Part shown: one piece after another, positions 43,901 to 52,198 of the stretch
Layout: every line of letters begins with the position of its first letter
How positions within the stretch are numbered: position 1 is the stretch's first letter
Source: a virus
Strand: one strand, 5' to 3'
DNA: 64,000 nucleotides
IMG/VR virus record: IMGVR_UViG_3300010396_000045
Span: 1 to 64,000 of that record
Program-made: the position numbers and the translations under genes
Notes under the pieces: generated by a model
Databases searched by the model: none
The model's input: only the letters and a program-made list of their open reading frames with translations
Told to the model about the DNA's origin: nothing

Positions 43901-44073
43901 GGGGCCGACTTAATACCAAGGACGGTATCCTGAGCCGTGATCCGGAAGAAAAAGCCTGTGCTGCTGGAAAGCCCGCTGACGATGTCGGTCGTAGCGGAGA
44001 ACGGCGAGCCGGAGACTGTCGTCCAAGGACCGGATGAAGCGAGAGCCTCTTCTACGATGTAGTTAACGCCCAT
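40924..44073 (-). CDS. Tail fibre with FN3 modules and two GH16-like lectin domains
   Basis: 1049 residues. The N-terminal FN3-like domain is a paralogue of that in the neighbouring fibre. Linker modules (TPGSGSFTDSFGNAWSLNASG and relatives) repeat at least three times to about residue 500. Two concanavalin-like GH16-type domains follow (about 535-785 and 790-1049), starting FSDEFTS and FDDEFSS. The GH16 catalytic motif ExDxxE reads QIDVIQ (663-668) in the first and VELNIY in the second. Both look catalytically dead, so glycan binding is more likely than cleavage. Confidence 0.8.
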   Translation of the reverse strand: MGVNYIVEEALASSGPWTTVSGSPFSATTDIVSGLSSSTGFFFRITAQDTVLGIKSAPSVVGPVITSASSIIESAQNTRVNSSSATTVPSVGPIISVASGSSLGVSWAIPSALYDASLNAWSLYASGTASGVQVSRNGTVLQNTSSVQQIVYWNHNVWMLAGTTTPKATPGSGSFTDSFGNAWSLNASGNPVVNGNIDTVSHAQLLELVNGTVWQEDQAGSWYSLTPTGTITSGALSWNGPVASGPATTAPTWSYYGGDALGGNWIPYSGDPAITASPQQTDVTDTVATIIGTQGTSWQINSAGQVVHGGVSDSGTTGTVELLFWNSTVYRKTNANAWFSWNGSAWVSATKDPRTDITLGQSPSGTFVNNSTWQIVDAAGAHWSMAGVGGGFEIDRNGISVQSPSNVIELLYYQSAVYQATLVTIATITPGVGSITDIHGNVWTIDASGNVLENGTAVPGGGGTGALTYVPQTDTIYAQDQGSGNWYFWNGSTWVGPGAAPPSGSGLSWSFWNNGVWTSTSGDPRILGGSDPNNPTFSDEFTSLNMYNIYAPAAGQTWQPAEDYAPLNAGNPGSDMWVLNPFNPATPITSIYTVSNGVLNLRVDNTPSQYLSAVNNLPYISAQLQTALTFSQTYGYFEVKMAVQPLTGTGAGFILYSTQGANQIDVIQINTNQTSFQAGGFALWDAASSQVLQNVYTYNAVGVGTVDCSQFHQYGVLVTPTTTTFYIDRVAQGSWPTPSGYGVPLYPLIYMGDADPTSFYGVISSPGSLPVTAQFEYVKVWNAFPGSTPISAIFDDEFSSGSWMSHQVWQSGDMWEFSVPGSPGGSTTGVSTWWVNPIATPSASSLYSLVSGALRLGVMVNPGGLGITEHLLGTIINNFNTPGGCYRVYGYHEFSVSVPKVNGFMFGFDIENHFPGVQDGWSVELNIYLWTDTSGVSHVWFQMVDDGNQGSGAGFQTGGITLYSTTTLDISRPNIYGLDWQSDFIRCFINGVQVGTSHATPGGDWKTQPMGTYIYTNGADYNAGDGTPSDGSLPAYASLDYYRVYATKP

Positions 44074-45585
44074 CTAGCTCACCGTAAACGCTACGGAGCC
44101 GACGACGGCGCCATTCGCCACGACGTAGAGGACATGCTGACCAGCCGCGAGCGACGGGAGCGTAAATCCGAACGACGTCTGAGTGACGATAGCTCCGGAA
44201 GGTAGGCTGCTGAGAGCAACGGGCTGGTCAGCATTCCATCCGAGTTGGACCGCCGAGGAGGTGGCAATCTCAGTAATTCCGCCGACCGCTGGCAGCGTCG
44301 GATCTACCACGTATTGCAATGTTGGCACCGAGGTAAACCCAGGCAGCGAGCCGGAGACCGGGATGCTTGACGTGTGCGATGCTCCGGAAATCGGGTTGAT
44401 AATCACCTGAGGCGTTGTGGTGACCGTTGCAACGCCCGCCGCACGGAGCGTCATGACGGTAGCAATGCCTACCGTCCGAGATGTCCCGACAGAACCGACA
44501 GCGGTCAGCGGCAGGATCGTAGCCAAACCTGCTGCATTGGACGCGGCCTGTATGCCGAAGCCAACAGCACTCAGGCCACCGAACGTCGCGCGCCCGATAG
44601 CCGATATACCGCCCGCCGTGCTGCTGGTCGTGACGACGATCGGCGATGATACCGGGCCAGGACCGGACGGGTTTACCGCATAGACCTCGAAGGCATACTG
44701 AGTACCGGGGAGGAGGCCGGAAACGGTCGCAACCGTGTTCGGCGTCGGCGAGCCAGCGGCTTGATATATGCCAGTCGTGCCGTCTCCCAGGACGAACTGG
44801 ACCTGGTAGGTATATGGGCCGATGCCAGTCTGTGGAGCGATCCACGACAGCGTCACCGAGGACGACGTCACAGAGACTATACCAAGGCTCCTGACAAGGC
44901 CCGGTCCCTGGCCGAGCGCCCCGCCCCATGCGCCCTTGTCCCAGCCGGCGATCGTGGCGTTGTCTACGTCGAAGCCGAACAGAGCAACGCTGTTGATCGA
45001 CGTGATTTCGTAGTTGACGCCTACGCCTTCGGGGTTGATCGGGAGATATCCCCCCTCCAGAAGAGCGGTAATCAGCGGACTGGGGACGACGCCGGATATC
45101 CCGACCGTCATCGTCATATCCTGGTTGTCCTGGATAGTGACGATAGACGCCGGGTTGTTCAGCAGAAGTCCGAGGGCCTCGGCAGCCTCGGCTATGGAGC
45201 CATCCCAGCTATTGAGGATGACCTTGGCCTTGAGCAGAGCGCGGTAGGTATCATCGTCTAGCCGCGTCAGGCCATCGGTCGGATCGAATGGCCCCTTCCA
45301 GACGCCCTGGTCGAAGCCAAGCCCTACCGTGTCGAACGAAAAATAGAGGTTCGCAATCGGCTGCTCGACGAAGCGCGTGCGCCCGATCCATTGGCCTACT
45401 GCGTCAAGCTGGACGCCGATAGCCGTGTCCAGGTCAAAGGTCGTCAGAAGTGAGCGTAGGAGCGCCTGGGAGTCGAGAAACGGCTGGATAAGCGCCGTTA
45501 CGTAAGCGACGAACTTTGGTTGATTGGCGTGTTCGGACGTAATCCGCGCCAGGTAGCTCGCGAGCGTCGGAACACTTGAGGCCAT
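44074..45585 (-). CDS. Phage tail protein (DUF2612-like, gpI position) with FN3 and Ig modules
   Basis: 503 residues. The N-terminal 200 residues (TTFDLDTAIGVQLDAVGQWIGRTRFV..YFSFDT..DDDTYRALLKAKVILNSWDGS) match the DUF2612 tail-end family, which occupies the position of P2 gpI. A fibronectin III domain (SSVTLSWIAPQTGIGPYTYQVQF), a few Ala/Gly-rich repeats and a C-terminal Ig-like domain follow. It starts 2 bases after gpJ ends, as in myovirus baseplate operons. Confidence 0.8.
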   Translation of the reverse strand: MASSVPTLASYLARITSEHANQPKFVAYVTALIQPFLDSQALLRSLLTTFDLDTAIGVQLDAVGQWIGRTRFVEQPIANLYFSFDTVGLGFDQGVWKGPFDPTDGLTRLDDDTYRALLKAKVILNSWDGSIAEAAEALGLLLNNPASIVTIQDNQDMTMTVGISGVVPSPLITALLEGGYLPINPEGVGVNYEITSINSVALFGFDVDNATIAGWDKGAWGGALGQGPGLVRSLGIVSVTSSSVTLSWIAPQTGIGPYTYQVQFVLGDGTTGIYQAAGSPTPNTVATVSGLLPGTQYAFEVYAVNPSGPGPVSSPIVVTTSSTAGGISAIGRATFGGLSAVGFGIQAASNAAGLATILPLTAVGSVGTSRTVGIATVMTLRAAGVATVTTTPQVIINPISGASHTSSIPVSGSLPGFTSVPTLQYVVDPTLPAVGGITEIATSSAVQLGWNADQPVALSSLPSGAIVTQTSFGFTLPSLAAGQHVLYVVANGAVVGSVAFTVS

Positions 45586-45586
45586 A

Positions 45587-46768
45587 TCATGGTATGCTCA
45601 AAGAAACAGTTGCCGATGAAGCCTGCGCTGCCTCGTTGAAGGCTATGGGCACGTCGGCGGAAGCCGGCGCACCGCCGCCACGAGACATGAGAAGCGAAGT
45701 CAGGTTGAACGTCGTGTTGTCCGTCCCGGCGATCGAAAGCGCCGCCCAGATAACGTGGGTCAGGTAGACGTTCGTCCCGATGGGAACCGAGTTGATATAA
45801 TTGACTACGGCAGCAACGATCTCGTTACCTACCGTGCTCGTAAAGCCCTGCAACGCAGTCAAGTGGATGACGACCGTGATCTGAACGTCTGTCACCACGA
45901 AGAAGTTGTATGTGTGCGGGATGTTATATGCGTCCAGGACGATTTCGCTCGTCGTCCCGTAGGTTCCGGCTCCTGGCGTCTTATGGGCCGCAATAGCGTT
46001 CGCTATCTGCTGCGTATCGCCGCCCTCGACGACGAAGGACACCGAGTGAGAGGGTATCCCGTTGCTGTCCGTCAGAGACGTGTCGTTCTCGTAGACCCGA
46101 AGCCGGGTAACGCCGTTGACCGCAAAGACAGCGCCCGTCATGCCATCGATGGCCGTCACGCTCGGGAGCATGGTCGAGACCGTCTGGCGCGCCCTAAGAG
46201 CGGGATCGGACTCCAACGGAGCGCCGGCCAGAGCGGACTGTAGAAACGATGCCGACTGCCAGCCAAGGATAGGCGTTGCGATCGTCACTGGACCGGCAGG
46301 CGACGTTATAGCGCCTGCTACGGAGGCTGTAGCGGTTACAGTCGCTTGGCCCGTCGTATCAATGACAGTGACTGTCGGAAGCGTCCATTGGTTGCCGCTG
46401 CCGTCCCGGACTATGCCGTCGAGGATCACCGTCCCGGCCACACCAATGCACTGACAAAGTGCCGTGCTATTAGTCGGCAATTCTCGCGCTAGGCCATTGA
46501 TCTTGACGACGCTGCTAAGGCCTACGCCGACTGCGGTAGACGGCGAGTAGCTATTGTAGACAGCCGTAGCCATCGAGTTCGTGTCGTAGATAGCCTGGGC
46601 GAAGATGCCGAGGAGCTGACCGTCCTGCCCGTCGCTACCAAGATAAACGTCCGAGCCGAATATCCCCTGCACCTTGCCCTGCAAGTATGAGAGGATGTCC
46701 GTGAAGGCCGGACTGTGGATACCAGTATCATCCACATAGCAGGCGGTCGGGCTAGTCGTTCCGCTCAT
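45587..46768 (-). CDS. Baseplate protein J (gpJ-like)
   Basis: 393 residues. The opening (YVDDTGIHSPAFTDILSYLQGKVQGIFGSDVYLGSDGQDGQLLGIFAQAI) and the middle (LESDPALRARQTVSTMLPSVTAIDGMTGAVFAVNGVTRLRVYEND) are characteristic of baseplate J proteins, which form the baseplate wedge. The position between the gp25-like and tail-end genes agrees. Confidence 0.92.
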   Translation of the reverse strand: MSGTTSPTACYVDDTGIHSPAFTDILSYLQGKVQGIFGSDVYLGSDGQDGQLLGIFAQAIYDTNSMATAVYNSYSPSTAVGVGLSSVVKINGLARELPTNSTALCQCIGVAGTVILDGIVRDGSGNQWTLPTVTVIDTTGQATVTATASVAGAITSPAGPVTIATPILGWQSASFLQSALAGAPLESDPALRARQTVSTMLPSVTAIDGMTGAVFAVNGVTRLRVYENDTSLTDSNGIPSHSVSFVVEGGDTQQIANAIAAHKTPGAGTYGTTSEIVLDAYNIPHTYNFFVVTDVQITVVIHLTALQGFTSTVGNEIVAAVVNYINSVPIGTNVYLTHVIWAALSIAGTDNTTFNLTSLLMSRGGGAPASADVPIAFNEAAQASSATVSLSIP

Positions 46769-46771
46769 CCG

Positions 46772-49312
46772 TCACCCGACTTCGCCTGAGGTTATGACGA
46801 TCACGGCGTCCCATTGGTCGGTATTAGTGGGGTGAGTGAATTCAACGTCTATGCAACTATTCGCATTATCCCGCGCGATAGTGGCTCCTATCCCCGTTGT
46901 CGTCCCGACCGACCTAGTTCCATCCGGGTTTACGGTAGTAGTCACACCATCTAAGAGCGTGCTGGTAGACGTATGGGCAATAATATGTGGGCCGACACTT
47001 CCGCCGCCCCACATAGCCGCCCAACTGCTTCCCGGCGTTGTCTTGTCTGTGGCGACGAGCATAGCGGTGAAACCGTAAGCCCCATTGAGCGGCACGTTCA
47101 TGCAGTTCGCAGAACCCGCCGCATTGCCGTCCGATGTTAGCCTGATAGCGCCACCCGATGTGGTTCCCTTGCCGCGCAGGACGATCTTTCCCGTCTGGGC
47201 GTCGCCTTGTGTAGCAAAGTCCCCGCTTCCCCATACATCCGCTCCTATGCGACCATTGTCGCTAGTGAAGCCGCCACCAGCCCGACTATATTGGGTTCCG
47301 GTAATCTTATTACTCTGCCCCCCTCCTATGAAGGAGAAGCTAGAATTAACTGTCGAGTTGTTCTCTCCGCCGATGATAACGGAGGCGGTCCCGTTCGTTA
47401 CGCTCGTATTTAGCCCACCGATAGCGACCTCAAACGCGCCTGTGGCAGCACCGCCGCACAGTCCCATGATGATACTGTTTTGCCCCGGAGCGGCAGGGGA
47501 AAGATTGGTGCAGAATGATGAGCTATACCCACTCAGGTTAATGCCGCCATTATAAGTAGGAGGCGTTATGAATGGATATGGGTTGCCTATGAATGTATAA
47601 GAAGCGCTGGTCACACCTGGCGCGAAGTACGGCTCTGATACCCCGTTAATCGAGTCCACGCCGTCTATCTGGATATTATGCGGGGCACGAGGGACGACAA
47701 CCGTCCATGTATCTCCGGCACTGGCTGAGCCGGACCATGGGAACACCATGTCAGTAAATGAGAGGACGCCACTCGATACCGTTACCCCGGTCTGGCTGTT
47801 CCCCCCAGACGGAGCGGTTATATCAAAGGTGGTGGCATTCTCCGCTGTAACCGTATAAGTGCCGGTAACAGCTTTGGCGGTTATACCATAATCAAACTTG
47901 CAAGTGGTGCCGCTTGCCACAGAGCCATTGTCATATCCGGGCTCTACGGCAACTCCCGTGTCAGTGCTCAGACGCGCTATTGGCACGTAGTTGGGAACGC
48001 CGGAAATCGGGCCTCCGCAGGTGAACTGCATGTTCACACCCAGACCTGCAGTGGAGGCGAAGTAGATGTGTCGCCCGTCACCCTGTGCATTGGTCGTCAA
48101 TGTGATCGGCGTATCCGCGCCGCTACCCGCGTTGCCCGCTCCTGGAGTCAGGGTCGCCCCGGCCCTATAACCGAAAACGCTAATTGCCGTCCCGGCATGG
48201 TAAACCTGCTGGTTGGAATTAGCCAAGTTGCTTGACGTCCGGTTCCCGTTGGGCATTAGGTAGTTCGAGGGGGCGAACACGACCGGAGACCCAGTTCCTC
48301 CCGGCTGGCGCGTCGCCTCTAGGTCATAGATGAGGTTCGTGTCGCTGTTCCCAAAGACGATCCCATCCCCGTTCTGATACCATGCGCTTAAGTAATGCAC
48401 ACGGTTATAAGAGATGTTGTAGCTTGAGCTACTGTCTCCATTGAACAAGATCCCTGTCGGGGAATAGGCGCTGTTGGTCGAACGCGAGATGATCCATATG
48501 TCGTTGCTCTGCGTTCCAGGGGCGTCTGTCAGAGTTGGCTGGGTTGTCAGCAGCGCTCCGACCACTCTAGGTTCAGCAACACCAATCCTGATCTGGCTAT
48601 CCGATACGCTAGAGAACTTTGCACATATGTCGGCGAGAGACGCGCAGTCGAACACGATGTCGGTCACATCGGCAGAATACAGGGTCATTGTTCCGGACGG
48701 TTCAACGTCCAGCATAGTCCCATCAGCGGCTCCGATCCAAAGAAGCCGGGTCACTGACTGCCACCTGTTAAACTGGGTATTGTCTCGCTTATCGCCAATC
48801 CCCGCACCCTGAAGGTGGACGCCACGAGTATTCTGGGTGATCGTCGTCGCTAAGCCGAATAGGCCAGTCGGTATCATCACTGTGCGACCACCAAGCGCGA
48901 CAGCCTGGGCAATCGCCGCGTTGATGCACGGTCCTACGTCGTGCGTCGAATCCCAGGTACAAGAGCCATAGTCCACGGCCTGGATTACATCGTTTGCCCG
49001 GTCGGATGGAGACCTGGCTGTGCCGCCTCCAGTTGCGGTAAAGGTAGTGGACCCAAGACTTGTCGGCGATAGCGGGGTATATCCTAGAGACGATGTTATG
49101 ACGCTAGGCTGGAAACCAGGAGAACCACCGACTGCCCCGTTGATTGTTGGGGTATTAAGAGTCCCACTGTTTACATCTGTCTTGCTAGAGAAGTAGCCCT
49201 GCCAATCTGTGACCGACGGGATCTGGCCCTTCGTAAAGGAGGGAGCACTCTGCGCAAAAGCAGAGCCAGCCGTCAGTACGGCCCCGAACAGGGTAGCGAC
49301 GAGCACTTTCAT
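46772..49312 (-). CDS. Pectate-lyase-like tailspike with an N-terminal signal-peptide-like segment
   Basis: 846 residues. It begins MKVLVATLFGAVLTAGSAFAQ, a perfect-looking Sec signal peptide, then SAPSFTKGQIPSVTDWQGYFSSKTDVN. From about residue 108 there is a Pectate_lyase_3-type beta-helix (VIQAVDYGSCTWDSTHDVGPCINAAIAQAVALGGRTVMIPTG). The C-terminal part resembles a trimeric spike tip (GENNSTVNSSFSFIGGG). A secretion signal on a virion fibre is unusual. The gene sits between gpJ and the gp25-like gene. Confidence 0.75.
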   Translation of the reverse strand: MKVLVATLFGAVLTAGSAFAQSAPSFTKGQIPSVTDWQGYFSSKTDVNSGTLNTPTINGAVGGSPGFQPSVITSSLGYTPLSPTSLGSTTFTATGGGTARSPSDRANDVIQAVDYGSCTWDSTHDVGPCINAAIAQAVALGGRTVMIPTGLFGLATTITQNTRGVHLQGAGIGDKRDNTQFNRWQSVTRLLWIGAADGTMLDVEPSGTMTLYSADVTDIVFDCASLADICAKFSSVSDSQIRIGVAEPRVVGALLTTQPTLTDAPGTQSNDIWIISRSTNSAYSPTGILFNGDSSSSYNISYNRVHYLSAWYQNGDGIVFGNSDTNLIYDLEATRQPGGTGSPVVFAPSNYLMPNGNRTSSNLANSNQQVYHAGTAISVFGYRAGATLTPGAGNAGSGADTPITLTTNAQGDGRHIYFASTAGLGVNMQFTCGGPISGVPNYVPIARLSTDTGVAVEPGYDNGSVASGTTCKFDYGITAKAVTGTYTVTAENATTFDITAPSGGNSQTGVTVSSGVLSFTDMVFPWSGSASAGDTWTVVVPRAPHNIQIDGVDSINGVSEPYFAPGVTSASYTFIGNPYPFITPPTYNGGINLSGYSSSFCTNLSPAAPGQNSIIMGLCGGAATGAFEVAIGGLNTSVTNGTASVIIGGENNSTVNSSFSFIGGGQSNKITGTQYSRAGGGFTSDNGRIGADVWGSGDFATQGDAQTGKIVLRGKGTTSGGAIRLTSDGNAAGSANCMNVPLNGAYGFTAMLVATDKTTPGSSWAAMWGGGSVGPHIIAHTSTSTLLDGVTTTVNPDGTRSVGTTTGIGATIARDNANSCIDVEFTHPTNTDQWDAVIVITSGEVG

Positions 49313-49803
49313 CCGAGGAAGTCCACCCCTATTCGCCCTGTGCCAATTGCAAAGTCTGTAGAAGGACTTGTCGGAGCGGTTCCGGTACCTGGAGGTGTGG
49401 GAGTTACCGTCTGCGCTCCGCCACCCGTCTGTGCAATGCCAGCGATCGGCAATAGCACATCAGAGACTGGCACTACTCCGTAGATCGTATCGAGAGACAC
49501 CGAGACGTTGAACGTCCGCGTGGCACGGTCGAGGCTGCTGCTATAGCTCAGGATGACGTTTACGCCAGGAGTCGTCAGGATCCGGTTGCGGATGACAGCG
49601 TCCCGCGTTGCCTGCGTATTACGCCCCAGGACGCCCGTAGGCCACGCGGTCCCGTCCGTAGTATCAAGGAACCACTCCCCACTCCATAGGGATAATCTCG
49701 TCTTTACAGCCTGCGCAACGGCGTCCGGCGTGTTGACGTAGAACGCGGAGATACCGCCGCCGAGGCTATAGTCTCCGCTTGCGTCGAGGGCTCTGTAGCG
49801 CAC
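49309..49803 (-). CDS. Baseplate wedge protein, gp25-like
   Basis: 164 residues. Pattern MRYRALDASGDYSLGGG..FYVNTPDAVAQAVKTRLSLWSGEWFLDTTDGTAWP, typical of gp25/gpW (DUF2634-like) baseplate proteins: an 'F-L-D-x-x-x-G' motif following the long helix. The C-terminus is Pro/Thr-rich. Overlaps the iron-permease-like gene by 38 bases. Confidence 0.75.
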   Translation of the reverse strand: MRYRALDASGDYSLGGGISAFYVNTPDAVAQAVKTRLSLWSGEWFLDTTDGTAWPTGVLGRNTQATRDAVIRNRILTTPGVNVILSYSSSLDRATRTFNVSVSLDTIYGVVPVSDVLLPIAGIAQTGGGAQTVTPTPPGTGTAPTSPSTDFAIGTGRIGVDFLG

Positions 49804-50140
49804 TCTTGCGTCGCTCCTGGATGTGGAGGAGTTCCTCCTCGGTCAGATCCTCGATCCGCTGCATTTGATTCGACGCTCTAGCGGTCGCTGCGATCAACTC
49901 ATCAAGCTTGAGCTGCATAGCAAGAGTGTCGCGGTTCTGGCTGTGCTGGAGGAGGAAGACCATAAGGAAGGTGATGATCGTCGTGACCGTGTTGGCGATA
50001 AGCTGCCAGGTGTCAGAAAAGTCGAATAGCTGCCCGGTAGCGAGCCACGCTATGACAAGTATAACCGCCGAGACGAAAGCGTAGGCATGGCCGCATTGCA
50101 CGGCCATCCACCGCGCTAGCCGTGCAAACTGCTCGTTCAT
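49766..50140 (-). CDS. Low-affinity iron-permease-family (PF04120-like) membrane protein
   Basis: 124 residues. Segments AYAFVSAVILVIAWLATGQLFDFSDTWQLIANTVTTIITFLMVFLLQHSQNRDTLAMQLKLDELI match the compact low-affinity iron permease family almost word for word, with two membrane helices and a cytoplasmic helical tail. It is coupled to baseplate genes on both sides. A role in iron uptake seems unlikely here; it may be an inner-membrane protein used at infection. Function inferred only from the family. Confidence 0.85.
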   Translation of the reverse strand: MNEQFARLARWMAVQCGHAYAFVSAVILVIAWLATGQLFDFSDTWQLIANTVTTIITFLMVFLLQHSQNRDTLAMQLKLDELIAATARASNQMQRIEDLTEEELLHIQERRKSALQSPRRKRRL

Positions 50141-50142
50141 TC

Positions 50143-50952
50143 CTAAGTCCCTGGAGTTGGTGGGACTGTCTGGGCGGCAGCCGGAACACCAGCTACGCCG
50201 TGCCTGTGAGTAGACAGCCCCACCTGGTCTGCCGTCCCAAAGCCGCCCGTTACCGTCCCGGTGATCTGCAAGTTGCCGTTGATCTTCACCAGAGGACAGT
50301 TAATCGTCATCAGGCTCGCGCTGTTGACAGTCACGGTAGGCGCAGTGACCGTAGCCGAATTGTTGGCCGTCACGGTCACGCTAGAAGCGCCGGTAATGTT
50401 GACGACGTTGTTCTGCGCGTCCGCCTCTATCGTTATCCCCTTGACGACCAGCCTGACCTTCTCGTTGTCGTTATCGACCTCGGCATAGATCGACCCGTCG
50501 CTCGTCCGGAGCTGCGCCGTCGTCGTCGAGAGGTTGCTGATCTTTGTGGCTTGAGACCAAGGCCCAGGTATCGCGAAGCCGTCCGACAAATCGTGCATTC
50601 GCAATTCTCGCTGCGTTTGCACTCCGCCTTGCTGCCACCAGTTGTCGATGCACCGGGAGCTGAAAACGATCAGGCATTCGTCCCCCTGCTGCACCGGAAA
50701 CGTCAGCGCATATTGCCCGCCCCGAGGAAAGATAACCGGGACGTCGGGAATGACAGGCATGACCTTCCATTCCTTCGTCTGGTCTGGCCCCGTATAGAGC
50801 GCGTGTAGCGCAGGCTGGACCTGTGCCGTTATCGTATCCGCATCGTAGCTGGTGATGATGCCGGGTAACGCGGTCCAAATGCCGGATTGTCTGCTCTGAA
50901 TAGCACTTTTAACCGCGCTCTGGGGGTTTTCGTAGCGTTCTCGGTCTTGCAT
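50143..50952 (-). CDS. Baseplate spike / gpV-Gp138-like protein
   Basis: 269 residues. The N-terminal OB-fold domain (GIITSYDADTITAQVQPAL..VFPRGGQYALTFPVQQGDECLIVF..CIDNWW) is the Gp138 N-domain of myovirus central spikes. A beta-helical needle follows (SSVTVTANNSATVTAPTVTVNSASLM) and ends STHRHGV, an iron-binding HxH tip motif. Stop codon overlaps the hub start by 1 base. Confidence 0.88.
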   Translation of the reverse strand: MQDRERYENPQSAVKSAIQSRQSGIWTALPGIITSYDADTITAQVQPALHALYTGPDQTKEWKVMPVIPDVPVIFPRGGQYALTFPVQQGDECLIVFSSRCIDNWWQQGGVQTQRELRMHDLSDGFAIPGPWSQATKISNLSTTTAQLRTSDGSIYAEVDNDNEKVRLVVKGITIEADAQNNVVNITGASSVTVTANNSATVTAPTVTVNSASLMTINCPLVKINGNLQITGTVTGGFGTADQVGLSTHRHGVAGVPAAAQTVPPTPGT

Positions 50953-52055
50953 TATAGAGGTGTCGTCCCCGGCGAAGGTCCTAACACAGCCGATGCAGAT
51001 AGAGGCGGAGGGGGAGGAACGTTGAGGTTAGCTTGCGGCGTGTTAGCCGTGGGATCTACCGATAACGCCGTAAGCCTAGTGTACCACTCGCCGCCTCGCG
51101 TATCACCGACGTGGCTCGCGTAGATCACGACATAGTCTCCGTCGCTATTCAGCGGAGGAACCCATGCTCCCTGGTTCCCAAAGGCAGCATTAGGAGAAGC
51201 CGCCCGTTGGTTTATCGTCGCATTAGCTGCCGCAAGGCGTAGCTGCGCAATCTCACTATTATTGAAGCGAACCCGCGCTCCCCAAACGACACTTGGGTTC
51301 AACAAGCACATCGCCTGTATTCCCGTTTCAGTCTGTTCCGGAGTTCCTATCTGGCCTGTGGCCGAATTTATGATTACTGCCTCTCCAGGACGGACAGAAA
51401 ACTTTGGGAGAACCTGGAGCTGGTTTTGATAAATGTTCCAAGTGCACGAATAGGAGTCAGCAAAATCGTCAAGATAATCGCGTGTTAGCCCATGCATTAC
51501 CTTACCACGAGGAGCCGGCTGGGCCTGCAAGCCATCGGGAGGGCCGCCATATGTTGCCTGCCACGGAGAAAGTGAATCGGCACAGTGTTGAAGAACATCC
51601 TCGCTCGTATAGCCTTTTGCTAGGCTCTTGGAGAGGAATCCGAAATTATGGGCCATATCTCCGTCAGCCGCAAAGATGTCGATGTATGTATCTACATTGG
51701 ACTCTTTGCCGGTACGGAGTTGATAGATGTAGCCCTGGAATAGTTGACCAAAGTTCTGCTGGTAGCCGGCCTTCAACACGACCTGCGCCGAAGTCTTCCT
51801 AGGAACTCCGACTATCGTCGCACCGTTCTGGCTTGCTAGACCTACAATCCTTTCCGTAGTGTTGGAACTCAGGTTATAAACTCTTGCATGTAGAGACGCG
51901 GGGGTATCTCTCGTCCAATAGTTGACAGTGAAACGAATCCTCAAGACATTCGGCTGGTCAGGACCCGCTAGCTCGATACCATTACCTTGCATGTCAGCAA
52001 CGACGAGGGAGCATGCTCGCAGCCACTGAGCAGCGCTACTTACTGTCTGGCTCAC
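50952..52055 (-). CDS. Baseplate hub protein
   Basis: 367 residues from a GTG. The start (LRIRFTVNYWTRDTPASLHARVYNLSSNTTERI) and the block VVLKAGYQQNFGQLFQGYIYQLRTGKESNVDTYIDIFAADGD are typical of gp27/gpD-like hub proteins of myophages. The C-terminus is Pro-rich. It sits upstream of the spike gene, the usual hub-spike order. Confidence 0.85.
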   Translation of the reverse strand: MSQTVSSAAQWLRACSLVVADMQGNGIELAGPDQPNVLRIRFTVNYWTRDTPASLHARVYNLSSNTTERIVGLASQNGATIVGVPRKTSAQVVLKAGYQQNFGQLFQGYIYQLRTGKESNVDTYIDIFAADGDMAHNFGFLSKSLAKGYTSEDVLQHCADSLSPWQATYGGPPDGLQAQPAPRGKVMHGLTRDYLDDFADSYSCTWNIYQNQLQVLPKFSVRPGEAVIINSATGQIGTPEQTETGIQAMCLLNPSVVWGARVRFNNSEIAQLRLAAANATINQRAASPNAAFGNQGAWVPPLNSDGDYVVIYASHVGDTRGGEWYTRLTALSVDPTANTPQANLNVPPPPPLSASAVLGPSPGTTPL

Positions 52056-52085
52056 TTGCTTCTTGCCGCCGTAAAGCTATATAAT
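52056..52085 (+). promoter_or_regulatory. Consensus promoter of pentamer array A
   Basis: TTGCTT (52056-52061), 18-base spacer, TATAAT (52080-52085), the only perfect -10 in this region. A start near A52091 would place a CGCTC-ccca-GAGCG hairpin (52092-52105) at the 5' end of the transcript, directly followed by the repeat array. Confidence 0.65.
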
Positions 52086-52108
52086 GAGGCACGCTCCCCA
52101 GAGCGCAT

Positions 52109-52198
52109 GGCTTGGTGTAGTCCGGTCAGGCGATGTATGGCGCGGTGGGGCTTGGAAGGGCAGTGTCAGGTATGGCACGGCTGGGTAAGGCAAGGAGA
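52109..52198 (+). repeat. Pentanucleotide array A (18 units, consensus GGYNN)
   Basis: Exactly 90 bases that divide without gaps into 18 five-base units. Fifteen of 18 begin GG, all 18 have G in the second place, and 16 of 18 have a pyrimidine in the third. The last two positions vary freely. Example units: GGCTT, GGTCA, GGCGC, GGTAT, GGCAA. The period is far too regular for chance. A sister tract of the same length lies at 53481. Confidence 0.85.
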
